The notes under the pieces were generated by a model. It did no database searches, was not told the DNA's origin, and was given only the letters and a program-made list of their open reading frames with translations. Shown one piece after another: positions 17,958 through 25,585 of a stretch of DNA of 64,000 nucleotides. Every line of letters starts with the position of its first letter. The first letter of the stretch is position 1. The stretch is from Flexistipes sinusarabici DSM 4947. GTDB taxonomy: Bacteria > Chrysiogenota > Deferribacteres > Deferribacterales > Flexistipitaceae. Where the stretch lies: the NCBI RefSeq assembly GCF_000218625.1, contig NC_015672.1, positions 1,583,451 to 1,647,450 on the forward strand. Direction: 5' to 3'. The position numbers and the translations under genes are program-made.

Positions 17958-19274
17958 TAGAAGTTTCTCAGCGGCCTGAACTATAGCGTTGCTGGCAGGA
18001 AAAAACGTTTGAAAAGGCTGAGCACAATAGCTGAATTGAAACAAATCATATGCAGTAGAATTTTTCTGGATTGCAAAGGAAATCACATCAATGAACTGCG
18101 GAACACTTTCACCGGCAACAACCTCTGCCCCTAAAATTCTTAAGGTATTTTTTTCAGCAATCAGTTTTACATAGACTTTGGTGGCACCCGGAATCATAGG
18201 AAATCTTGTGGTGGTTTCCCCTACAGCAGTCATAATATCAAAACCCCTTTGCCTTGCCATTTCCTCGCTGAATCCTGTACCTCCCATACGCCAGTTTACG
18301 CACTTTGTTATGGCACCATTAATAAAACCCGGATAGGAATAGTTTTTGCCGAGTATCCGGTAAGCGCATATTTTAGCCATAGGTACCGCATTTGTAGCAA
18401 GTTTCCCGCCCAGCGGTTTTTTGTCAATGTAGGAAATGTAACTCGTACAGTCGCCCACAGCATATACATCTTCAATATTAGTTTCCATATATTCGTTTAC
18501 TTTTATACCGTCGTTATCAATCTCAAGCGGTGAGTTTTTAAAAATTTCAACATTGGGCTTAACACCGACACACATGATCACCATATCATTTTCTGCCAAA
18601 GTAATAGACTCATTATTGGAAAGCTTTACTTTTTCAACACGCTCTTTTCCTGTTAATTCATCAACTGCAACATTCAACTTCAGATTAATACCAAGTTCAA
18701 CAATTTCTTTTTCCGGTAATTTGGAAAGTTCTTTACTTAGCATATTGGGAACCACTCTGTCCTGCATCTCCACAAGGTAAGTTTCGATACCTTTGTGCTT
18801 TAAAGCCACCGACATTTCTATACCGATGTTACCTGCACCAACAACAACTGCCTTTTCAGCACCTTTCTCCACGCATTCCAATATCTGATCTAAGTCGCTT
18901 TCCGTTTTTACAGATACGACATTTTTAAGCTCACCCCCGTCAATAGGAGGGATAAAAGGGGTTGCACCTGTCGAAATGATAAGTTTATCATAATTATAAT
19001 TTCCGGAAAGTTCTGTTTTTACTACTTTATTTTCAAAATCAACATTGACAGCCTTATCTTTTACAAGTGTTGCTCCGGTTTCTGTTATCAAATTGTCACT
19101 CTTACGGACTTTCTGTCTATCCACTAAATCTTCTACAACATACGGCAGAGCACAATATATAACGCTGTAAGGCTCAGGACGTATTACAGTGACATCGATC
19201 TCAGGGTTATGCGCCTTCAACGTCTTAGTTGACTGTATACCGCCCGGACCGCCGCCAATAACCAGTACTTTCAT
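17949..19274 (-). CDS. CoA-disulfide reductase / NADH oxidase-like FAD flavoprotein
   Basis: 441 residues, single-Cys pyridine-nucleotide-disulfide oxidoreductase type. FAD-binding GGGPGG at residues 7-12; the redox Cys41 in SVIYCALPY; NAD(P)H-binding VVGAGNIGIEMSVAL near residue 145; second FAD motif VYAVGDCTSY near 270. Relatives include NADH oxidases, CoA-disulfide reductases, NAD(P)H sulfur oxidoreductases and persulfide reductases. Being next to two psr-like operons favours a role with sulfur or persulfide, but this is inference. The ATG at 19274 is preferred because GGAGGT lies just upstream; the ATG at 19286 is part of that site. Confidence 0.85.
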   Translation of the reverse strand: MKVLVIGGGPGGIQSTKTLKAHNPEIDVTVIRPEPYSVIYCALPYVVEDLVDRQKVRKSDNLITETGATLVKDKAVNVDFENKVVKTELSGNYNYDKLIISTGATPFIPPIDGGELKNVVSVKTESDLDQILECVEKGAEKAVVVGAGNIGIEMSVALKHKGIETYLVEMQDRVVPNMLSKELSKLPEKEIVELGINLKLNVAVDELTGKERVEKVKLSNNESITLAENDMVIMCVGVKPNVEIFKNSPLEIDNDGIKVNEYMETNIEDVYAVGDCTSYISYIDKKPLGGKLATNAVPMAKICAYRILGKNYSYPGFINGAITKCVNWRMGGTGFSEEMARQRGFDIMTAVGETTTRFPMIPGATKVYVKLIAEKNTLRILGAEVVAGESVPQFIDVISFAIQKNSTAYDLFQFSYCAQPFQTFFPASNAIVQAAEKLLNS

Positions 19275-19637
19275 AGCCACCTCCATTTATATATTGATAT
19301 ATGAATATTTGTATATTTATTTTTGGCATTTGTCAATTTATTTGCAAAATAAATAGCCAGAAGCTTAGCCTCATAAAACAGAGTGAAACTAAGAACTCCT
19401 GCTTTTTTTAAATATTAAGTATACCAATACCTCAAATACATTTTTTATATATAACGAAATAAAATACAAAAATGATAAAATAAAAAAATATTCTGTGTTT
19501 GCAAAATACAATAATTCTAATTTTTTTTAATAAAATATTTAGCGTTATAAGCTTATGCTGTTATAAACCAAACTTTTTACATGCAAACCGATATCCACCT
19601 TTACAAGCATATGATTATTACAAATCAAACTCAAAAC
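19275..19637. other. AT-rich intergenic region between the flavoprotein and DUF134 genes
   Basis: A divergent gap of about 420 bases to the DUF134 start, very AT-rich. Outside the two promoters I see no gene, RNA or repeat. The open frame 19499-19798 overlaps the DUF134 start in another frame and has no family features. Confidence 0.5.
19308..19336 (-). promoter_or_regulatory. Candidate promoter of the flavoprotein gene with overlapping dyad operator
   Basis: Minus strand: TTGACA (19336-19331), 17 bases, TACAAA (19313-19308). The dyad TGGCATTTGTCA (19324-19335 on the plus strand) covers the -35 hexamer, where a repressor would block the polymerase. The same dyad type occurs before both psr operons. 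Confidence 0.45.
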
Positions 19638-19666
19638 TTGACTTCAAGGAAACACAGCAATATAAT
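19638..19666 (+). promoter_or_regulatory. Strong candidate promoter of DUF134 gene 1
   Basis: TTGACT (19638-19643), exactly 17 bases, then a perfect TATAAT (19661-19666). AAGGAG follows 8 bases before the ATG at 19699. The best consensus promoter in the window. Confidence 0.7.
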
Positions 19667-19698
19667 ATAAATAAACATAAGTTCAAAAGGAGTTGCAA

Positions 19699-20181
19699 AT
19701 GCCTCGTCCACCTAAAGAAAGATTGGTTATGCACCGGCCTCGGATTAATGAATTCGGGCCATACAATGACAACAAACCAAACAAAGATGAATCCTTAGAA
19801 AACAATGGTAATACGACAATTTTAACTCTTGATGAGCTGGAGGCAATGAGGCTTGCTGATCTTGAATGTTTGTCACAGGAAGAAGCGGCGGCACTGATGA
19901 ATGTATCGAGGCAAACCTTCGGCAGGATAGTTGAAATAGCCAGAAAAAAAATGGCGGATGCTCTGATAAACGGCAAGATTGTCAAAATAGAGTGCAAAGA
20001 ATACATAAGATTTTATAAGAGACATTTAAAATGCATCAGATGCGCCCATGAATGGGAAGATTCGGATGGTGCAAAAACAAACTACTATTGCCCCAAATGC
20101 AACTCTGATGAAATAATAAAAATGAGAAGGTGCGGTAAAGAGTGTAAATGCCCCTTAAAATTAACCGGCAATATACCCTAA
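19699..20181 (+). CDS. DUF134 (UPF0251) family DNA-binding protein, copy 1
   Basis: 160 residues starting MPRPPKERLV. The family block TLDELEAMRLADLECLSQEEAAALMNVSRQTFGRI (about residues 43-77) contains a sigma-70-region-4-like helix-turn-helix. The C-terminal part adds a CXXC...CXXC pair (Cys112/115 and 131/134) that should bind a metal, and a RRCGKECKCP end that could extend it. DUF134 proteins are thought to be transcription regulators of redox or metal genes. It stands 203 bases before psrA1 and is the obvious candidate regulator of this island. The residues before Met at 19699 are rejected on RBS spacing. Confidence 0.85.
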   Translation: MPRPPKERLVMHRPRINEFGPYNDNKPNKDESLENNGNTTILTLDELEAMRLADLECLSQEEAAALMNVSRQTFGRIVEIARKKMADALINGKIVKIECKEYIRFYKRHLKCIRCAHEWEDSDGAKTNYYCPKCNSDEIIKMRRCGKECKCPLKLTGNIP

Positions 20182-20205
20182 ATCCCTACCCGTTGTGTCT
20201 GTTAT

Positions 20206-20217
20206 TGGCAAATGCTT
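20206..20217 (+). promoter_or_regulatory. Degenerate copy of the TGGCA dyad, distal to psrA1
   Basis: TGGCAAATGCTT keeps the left half and spacing of the dyad but has a weak right half. It lies 56 bases upstream of the perfect copy. Confidence 0.3.
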
Positions 20218-20261
20218 TTAAAATTATTGTACAGAAATATCTTTTCAGATACCTTCTTTAT

Positions 20262-20273
20262 TGGCATATGCCA
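20262..20273 (+). promoter_or_regulatory. Perfect TGGCATATGCCA palindrome upstream of psrA1
   Basis: A 12-base perfect palindrome. With its flank (TGGCATATGCCATAAAT) it matches the region before psrA2 (minus strand TGGCATGTGCTATAAAT) at 15 of 17 positions. It is centred roughly 70 bases before the likely psrA1 transcription start, a position usual for activators. Confidence 0.45.
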
Positions 20274-20303
20274 TAAATGCCTGATAATAAAGCAAAAAAA
20301 ATA

Positions 20304-20330
20304 TTGACAGCCCATTCCTTTAATTATATT
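20304..20330 (+). promoter_or_regulatory. Candidate promoter of psrA1B1C1
   Basis: TTGACA (20304-20309) followed by TATATT (20325-20330) at 15 bases, or TATTTA (20327-20332) at 17 bases. Suboptimal spacing fits a promoter that needs an activator. Confidence 0.45.
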
Positions 20331-20384
20331 TATCTATATTCAAACATATGGATAAAGTGAAACACCAAAACAAGGGGGCAAAAT

Positions 20385-22709
20385 ATGTCTTTATTGAAAA
20401 CCAAGCTCAACAGGAGGAAGTTCCTTGCTTACAGTGGGGGTACTCTTGCAGCCGGGGCAATGGCTTCTAAATTCTCAACGATCAAAGCCGTTGCATCGGA
20501 ACACGGTAAACAAAGTAAAGAGTCGGGAAGCAAAACTGTTCCCAGCGCATGTGCAATATGCGTCAACAAATGCTCTTTATTTGCCGATGTCAAAGACGGG
20601 GTAATTCATAAACTAAACCCCAATCACAACTTCTTTAAATCCAGGTCTATGCTGTGTGCCCGGGGGAATGTGGGAGCTAAAGTGCCCTACTCTCCGGACA
20701 GATTGAAAAAGCCTTTAATAAGAACCGGCAAACGCGGTGAAGGTAAATGGAAAGAAGTAAGCTGGGATGAGGCTTACGATTACATTATTGAAAATGTAAT
20801 AAAACTGATAAACAAATATGACAACAGATCTTCCATCGCATTTGCTTCCACGGAAGGCTTGCAGGAAGAATTTTTCAGGCACCTGACATCCGTAGTTGGA
20901 TCAACGAACAGTGTACGTCATCCTACGCTGTGTCTTGCTTCCAATATTCAGGGATACTCTTCTGTTTACGGCACATTGCCAGATGCTGACATTGCCAACG
21001 CAAAGTTTGTTGTTATGGCCGGCTCCAACAGGGCGGAAGCTTTTATTACACCTGACACAATTGATCTGGCGAAAAAACATAAAGAACAGACTTTTGTATA
21101 TCTTGATCCGCGTGCAACAAAATCTGCAGCTCTTGCAGACAAATGGTTCCCGATAAAACCTGGTACTGATATGGCAGTTGTTCTGGCCATGATTAATGTC
21201 ATCATCTCTGAAGAGTTATACGACAAGGAATTTGTTAACAAATATACACACGGTTTTGATCAGTTGAAAGAACACGTTAAGGAAAATACGCCGGAATGGG
21301 CTGAAAAGGAAAGCGAGATCCCTGCAGATGAAATAAGATGGATGGCAAGAAAATTCGCTGAAAATGCCCCGGCTTCTGTATGGTATCCTGGAAGAAGAAG
21401 TTCTTTTACTGCCAATGATGTTTACTACAGAAGAGCATGCGCTATTCTTAATGCAATAGTTGGAGCCTGGGACAGAAAGGGAGGTCTTATACCCAAGTCC
21501 GGTATAAGTCTGAAATCTCACGAGTTCATTTTTCCTCTTTATGACAGGGTTAAAAACAGAATAGACGGCGGAAAGGTAAATTTTGCAGCTGATATTCTCC
21601 CTGAATATATAAAATCCAACAAAGGGATGCCCAAAGATGAAGTGGCTTATCTTTCAGAAGCTGACGGAAGCTGGGTACTGTTCAGGGATGCTATATTAAA
21701 GCAAAAACCGTATCCCGTAAAAGGGATGTTTGTTTACAAGCAAAACCCGGTTGAATCTGTTCCCAACAGATCTAAAACACTGGAAATGCTGAAATCTATG
21801 GAATTCATATGTACAATCGATATCCAGATGTCCGATACTGCATGGTATTCAGATGTAGTTCTCCCTGAATCCACATATCTGGAAAGATGGGATCCGGCTC
21901 ATAGCTTAGGCGGTGTTGCGCCGGTAGTGATTTTCAGAAAACCTGTTATAGATCCTCTTTTTGATACAAAATCCATGAAGGATATTACCGTTGATTTAAC
22001 TGAAAGATTCCTTAAGAAAGAGGAGTTCTGGGTTGATGCCTGGGAAGAAGATAAGGCTTATATGAGGGATTATGTCAAAACATTCAAAGGTGTTCCCATG
22101 TCTCATATTATAGAGCATCAACTTTCGGATTATCCGGGTGCATACAAGATGCTGATGGAAAAGGGATGCTTTTACAAAACAGATAAAATTCCATACGGCA
22201 AAACCCTTAAAGAAGGCGCCAGACTCAAAACAAAAACGGGTAAAATTGAACTTGCCAGCGTAAGGTACCCGGAAGCAGGTCTACATGCCCTCCCGGTTTA
22301 TCAGAAACCATCTGAAGCTCCGCAAGGTAAATACAGATTTGTTGTGGGAAGACACGCACAGTTTACTCAGGCAAACACACAAAATGTACCTTATCTGCTG
22401 GAAGCTTACGGGCACTACACAAACATGCTTTGGATACATCCTAAATCCGCACTCAAACAGGGATTGAATGACGGGGACTATGCAATTGTTAAAAGTTCCG
22501 TGGGAGAGCAAAAGGTAAAAGTTCACGTCACTGAATATACAAGACCGGATACAGTCTTTTATCTTCATGGTTTCGGACGGCTGTCCAAGTGGCTTACTAA
22601 TGTTTATAAAGTTGGCGCTTCGGATGCCGAAATACTGGAAGATTATGCCGAGACAATATCCGGGAATGCTTTATTGCACGAAACATTTGTAGAAATAAAA
22701 AAAGCTTAG
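20385..22709 (+). CDS. psrA: Polysulfide/thiosulfate reductase-like molybdopterin catalytic subunit, copy 1
   Basis: 774 residues, near the length of PsrA/PhsA. A Tat signal (RRKFLA with Arg10-Arg11) shows export in folded form. An FS0 [4Fe-4S] site is formed by Cys56, Cys59, Cys63 and Cys91; Cys183 in HPTLCLAS is the likely molybdenum ligand, placing it among Cys-ligated CISM enzymes. A C-terminal molybdopterin-dinucleotide-binding domain follows (about 640-770). It should reduce polysulfide, thiosulfate or a similar acceptor at the periplasmic face with electrons from PsrB/PsrC. Arsenate- or tetrathionate-type enzymes are less likely on length but not excluded. First gene of a three-gene operon; copy 2 faces it. 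Confidence 0.88.
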   Translation: MSLLKTKLNRRKFLAYSGGTLAAGAMASKFSTIKAVASEHGKQSKESGSKTVPSACAICVNKCSLFADVKDGVIHKLNPNHNFFKSRSMLCARGNVGAKVPYSPDRLKKPLIRTGKRGEGKWKEVSWDEAYDYIIENVIKLINKYDNRSSIAFASTEGLQEEFFRHLTSVVGSTNSVRHPTLCLASNIQGYSSVYGTLPDADIANAKFVVMAGSNRAEAFITPDTIDLAKKHKEQTFVYLDPRATKSAALADKWFPIKPGTDMAVVLAMINVIISEELYDKEFVNKYTHGFDQLKEHVKENTPEWAEKESEIPADEIRWMARKFAENAPASVWYPGRRSSFTANDVYYRRACAILNAIVGAWDRKGGLIPKSGISLKSHEFIFPLYDRVKNRIDGGKVNFAADILPEYIKSNKGMPKDEVAYLSEADGSWVLFRDAILKQKPYPVKGMFVYKQNPVESVPNRSKTLEMLKSMEFICTIDIQMSDTAWYSDVVLPESTYLERWDPAHSLGGVAPVVIFRKPVIDPLFDTKSMKDITVDLTERFLKKEEFWVDAWEEDKAYMRDYVKTFKGVPMSHIIEHQLSDYPGAYKMLMEKGCFYKTDKIPYGKTLKEGARLKTKTGKIELASVRYPEAGLHALPVYQKPSEAPQGKYRFVVGRHAQFTQANTQNVPYLLEAYGHYTNMLWIHPKSALKQGLNDGDYAIVKSSVGEQKVKVHVTEYTRPDTVFYLHGFGRLSKWLTNVYKVGASDAEILEDYAETISGNALLHETFVEIKKA

Positions 22710-22727
22710 TAAGTAAGAGGTGAAAAT

Positions 22728-23348
22728 ATGAGTGAAAACAGCAGAGCTTTAAAGCTTGCGGAAGCTAACCAGAAGCTTGCACATAAAAGAAGAAACGCAA
22801 AAGAAAAATGGGGGATAGTTCTCGATACCTCAAAATGTATAGACTGTAAAGCATGCACCGTAGCATGCAAAATGGAAAACTACGTACCTGTCGGATTCTA
22901 TAATTACAGAATCTGGGTGGCAGAAGATACGCATTATGCCAATTATCCCACCATAAGCAGAAGTTTTCAGCCTTCACAGTGCCAGCAGTGCGAAAATCCG
23001 CCCTGTGTTCATGTCTGCCCAACACACGCCTCCTACAAAACGGCTGATGGTGTTGTTATGGTGGATGCAGACAAATGCATTCTCTGTAAATACTGCATGA
23101 CCGCATGCCCTTATGATGCCAGATATGAAAGCCACACTACAGAAGCCATTGACAAATGTACTTTTTGTTACCAGCGCAGAGAAGAAGGCAGAGATCCTGC
23201 ATGTGTGGAAACCTGCCCTCCTAAAGTAAGGGTGTTCGGCGATCTTAATGACCCGAACAGCGAAGTTTACAAACTTTTGGCAGAAAATGAATACACGGTT
23301 TTGAAACCTGGAAAAGGAACAAAACCGAAACTCAAATATATAAAATAG
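22728..23348 (+). CDS. psrB: Psr-like electron-transfer iron-sulfur subunit, copy 1
   Basis: 206 residues with sixteen Cys in four [4Fe-4S] groups: Cys37/40/43/47, 85/88/93/97, 117/120/123/127 and 144/147/159/163. It passes electrons from the membrane subunit to PsrA. No signal peptide: it is expected to ride through the Tat pore with PsrA. It has a charged N-terminal extension of about 22 residues (KLAEANQKLAHKRRNAKEK) that is missing in copy 2. It lies 18 bases after psrA1 with its own GTAAGAGGTG ribosome site. Confidence 0.93.
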   Translation: MSENSRALKLAEANQKLAHKRRNAKEKWGIVLDTSKCIDCKACTVACKMENYVPVGFYNYRIWVAEDTHYANYPTISRSFQPSQCQQCENPPCVHVCPTHASYKTADGVVMVDADKCILCKYCMTACPYDARYESHTTEAIDKCTFCYQRREEGRDPACVETCPPKVRVFGDLNDPNSEVYKLLAENEYTVLKPGKGTKPKLKYIK

Positions 23349-23357
23349 GAGGCAAAA

Positions 23358-24536
23358 ATGACTACCAACGTATCAACCATGAACGTTTTTGCTAAAAACG
23401 ATAAAATATCCAATATATGGTTAATATTAACCTTGCTTATCTCGCTTTTAGGTGTATACGGTTTATTCAACGTTCTGATTAACGGCCATGATGTTTACGG
23501 CGTTACCAGAACGGTTCCCTGGGGGATTTTGATTTCCACATATGTATTTTTTGTGGTTTCCAGTACAGGGCTTTGCCTAGTCTCTTCTATGGGGCACGTT
23601 TTCGGAATTGAAAATTTTGAAGTCATCGGAAAAAGATCAATCATACTGGCAATATTTACTCTGTTGTGTGGTTTTGGTGTCATTGCCCTGGAACTCGGAC
23701 ACCCTTTCAGAATGATGATATACAATGTAATCTCACCCAATTTCAAGTCAGCCATCTGGTGGATGGGTACTTTATACGGTATATACCTGGTATTTATCAT
23801 TGTTGAATTTTACTTTCTGATGAAGCATAATCATAAAGGTGCATTTTACGCAGGACTTGGAGGTTTTCTGGCGGGGATATCAGCACACTCAAACCTCGGA
23901 GCAGTGTTTGGTCTTCTGGAAGCAAGACCTTTCTGGCACGGTCCTTACCTGCCGATTTATTTTATACTTTCAGCTCTGATATCTGGATCTGCTCTGATTA
24001 TAATCATATTCTTTGTAGCTTACAGATCCCCTTCCAACATGCCTGAAAAAGTAGTGAAGGTTTTAAAGAGCATCACCAAAATTTTCGGTTTCCTTATTGG
24101 TGTATTGATATTTTTTGATATCTGGAAAGTTATCACCTCAATTTACGGAGCACCCCCAGAAAAATTTGAAGCTGTACAGACACTGCTTTCCGGCCAGCTG
24201 GGCGTCAACTTTTGGTTGTTTGAAGTTGCTTTGGGAATGTTAATACCATTTTTCATAATTATTTTTACAAAAGGAAGAAACATTAAAGCAAGTCTCGTTG
24301 CAGCTATCTCAGCAGTAATAGGAATCTTTTATATGAGATATGATCTGGTAATCGCCGGTCAGCTTGTTCCAATGAGAGAACCGGCTCCGGGAGCTCATGT
24401 GCAGGGAGCACTTCCCAACGGACTGGTATCTTATACTCCCTCTTTCACCGAAGTATCAATTGTTATAGGTGCGATAGCTTTCTGTGCATTTCTCTATCTA
24501 ATGGCAGAAAAATATCTTAATTTAAACGAAGAATAA
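23358..24536 (+). CDS. psrC: Psr-like NrfD-type membrane subunit, copy 1
   Basis: 392 residues with about ten membrane helices (for example 22-42, 55-78, 90-111, 127-150, 198-221, 237-260, 285-305, 313-330, 362-385). This NrfD/PsrC family subunit anchors the complex and oxidises menaquinol. Conserved points include ELGHPFRMMIY in helix 3-4 and the FYMRYDLVIAGQ segment near residue 325, a polar site likely near the quinol. AGGAGG lies 7 bases before the ATG. It ends the psrA1B1C1 operon. Confidence 0.92.
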   Translation: MTTNVSTMNVFAKNDKISNIWLILTLLISLLGVYGLFNVLINGHDVYGVTRTVPWGILISTYVFFVVSSTGLCLVSSMGHVFGIENFEVIGKRSIILAIFTLLCGFGVIALELGHPFRMMIYNVISPNFKSAIWWMGTLYGIYLVFIIVEFYFLMKHNHKGAFYAGLGGFLAGISAHSNLGAVFGLLEARPFWHGPYLPIYFILSALISGSALIIIIFFVAYRSPSNMPEKVVKVLKSITKIFGFLIGVLIFFDIWKVITSIYGAPPEKFEAVQTLLSGQLGVNFWLFEVALGMLIPFFIIIFTKGRNIKASLVAAISAVIGIFYMRYDLVIAGQLVPMREPAPGAHVQGALPNGLVSYTPSFTEVSIVIGAIAFCAFLYLMAEKYLNLNEE

Positions 24537-24544
24537 AAAGAACG

Positions 24545-24562
24545 GGCCCCGTTTATGGGGCC
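24545..24562 (+). terminator. Hairpin terminator after psrC1
   Basis: GGCCCC (24545-24550), loop GTTTAT, GGGGCC (24557-24562), then a T-containing tail. It sits between the two convergent operons, next to the stop of the NifX-like gene, and could serve both. Confidence 0.7.
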
Positions 24563-24571
24563 TGTCTTTCA

Positions 24572-24928
24572 TTAATGCTCTGAACAATTACCTGAACCCG
24601 CACAAAATTCATTTGAGGAATTTACATTTCCTTTTAAATATTCTGATACTATTTTCACCGGTTTATCATTGTTTATACCTGTGATCACTTTTATTCCGTA
24701 ATCATTTAAAAAAACTTTCGCCCTGCCTCCAATGCTTTTAGTCAGCAAAATATCCACATTTTCACTTTTTAACCACTTCGGATAAACCCCGGGAGCATGT
24801 TCAGGCGGTGTTTGTGTAAATTCACGAACAATCTCACCATCATCAGCAATATCAGCAACAAAAAACGAATCTGCTCCTCCGAAATGATCACTAACTTCAT
24901 TATTAATAAGCGGTATTGATATCCTCAT
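24572..24928 (-). CDS. NifX/NifB-like dinitrogenase iron-molybdenum cofactor biosynthesis-domain protein
   Basis: 118 residues. The family pattern is RISIPLINNEVSDHFGGADSFFVADI at the start, then PPEHAPGVYPKWL and DILLTKSIGGRAKVFLNDYGIKVITG. These small proteins bind iron-sulfur or Fe-Mo clusters; stand-alone members occur widely outside nitrogen fixers, and no nif gene is seen here. The C-terminus carries CAGSGNC, perhaps a metal site. It overlaps the DUF5320 gene by 26 bases and is the last gene of the psr2 operon. Confidence 0.88.
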   Translation of the reverse strand: MRISIPLINNEVSDHFGGADSFFVADIADDGEIVREFTQTPPEHAPGVYPKWLKSENVDILLTKSIGGRAKVFLNDYGIKVITGINNDKPVKIVSEYLKGNVNSSNEFCAGSGNCSEH

Positions 24929-25112
24929 GGTTAATTCTCCCTACGTCTGTTTTATTTCCATGTCTGCCTCTACAAGTTTTGTGTCTGCATCTTCCATAGC
25001 GCGGTCTGTCTCTTTCAAGTCTGGCAAATTCACTGTTGTCACTACATTTTCCTAAACCCCTACCCGTTTTAGAGCCGTTTCCAAAAGGGCCTCTTCTGTC
25101 TAATCCGGGCAT
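24903..25112 (-). CDS. Small DUF5320-like Gly/Arg-rich protein
   Basis: 69 residues beginning MPGLDRRGPFGNGSKTGRGLGKC, the characteristic start of DUF5320 proteins. Rich in Arg, Gly and Cys (Cys23, 42 and 47 or nearby), with no membrane segment. Such proteins are regularly found beside NifX-like and DUF134 genes; function unknown, possibly metal or cluster handling. Encoded between the DUF134 copy 2 gene (10 bases before) and the NifX-like gene (overlapping). Confidence 0.7.
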   Translation of the reverse strand: MPGLDRRGPFGNGSKTGRGLGKCSDNSEFARLERDRPRYGRCRHKTCRGRHGNKTDVGRINHEDINTAY

Positions 25113-25122
25113 ATCTCACCCC

Positions 25123-25491
25123 CTATTTACACTTATGTTTGAATTTATTACTATTGCCATCTAACACTTCAAGTCCGCATTTATCACACTGCTGCCTGGT
25201 CACAAATTCTATATTACCGCCTTTAATAATGAGCTCTTTAGCCCCCACAAGGAAATCAGCTACTTTGTGTCTGGCTCTCACAATAAGACGTGAAAATGTC
25301 GGTCTTGAAATATTCATCAGGAGAGCGGCATTTTCATGATCATATCCCAAATAATCAGCAAGTCTGATTGCTTCGAACTCATCAATTGTTAAATCTACTT
25401 TATCAAGTTTGACAGATGGTAAGCCACTCGGTTTAAAATTTTTTACTTCCGGGTCATAGCCAACAAATCTTATTTTATCTTGTCTGGGCAC
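25123..25491 (-). CDS. DUF134 (UPF0251) family DNA-binding protein, copy 2
   Basis: 122 residues from a GTG start at 25491. This start, giving VPRQDKIRFVGY, is chosen because AAGGAG lies 6 bases upstream and because the family begins with (M)PR. The longer open frame runs back into psrC2 and is not supported. The helix-turn-helix block TIDEFEAIRLADYLGYDHENAALLMNISRPTFSRL is at about residues 35-69; Cys102/105 and Cys121 are the metal-site remnant. It is shorter and clearly diverged from copy 1. It lies 94 bases after psrC2. Confidence 0.85.
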   Translation of the reverse strand: MPRQDKIRFVGYDPEVKNFKPSGLPSVKLDKVDLTIDEFEAIRLADYLGYDHENAALLMNISRPTFSRLIVRARHKVADFLVGAKELIIKGGNIEFVTRQQCDKCGLEVLDGNSNKFKHKCK

Positions 25492-25555
25492 TTCAAACTC
25501 CTTATGAACAAAAAAATCACACTTGCCTGCAACTCTAATTTTTTGAGATAAAGCC

Positions 25556-25575
25556 GACCCGTCTGTTAACGGGTC
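25556..25575 (-). terminator. Hairpin between psrC2 and DUF134 copy 2
   Basis: GACCCGT / ACGGGTC arms (25556-25562 and 25569-25575) with a 6-base loop. No strong T-run on the minus strand, so partial termination or an RNA-processing site is more likely than full termination. Confidence 0.4.
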
Positions 25576-25585
25576 AGCAAAATTG

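Noticed and set aside
20206..20280. TGGCA sequences as sigma-54 promoters
   Set aside because: The GG to GC distance is not 10 bases at any of the sites.
24572..24928. NifX-like gene as sign of nitrogen fixation
   Set aside because: Stand-alone members of this family are common and no nifHDKENB genes are in the window.
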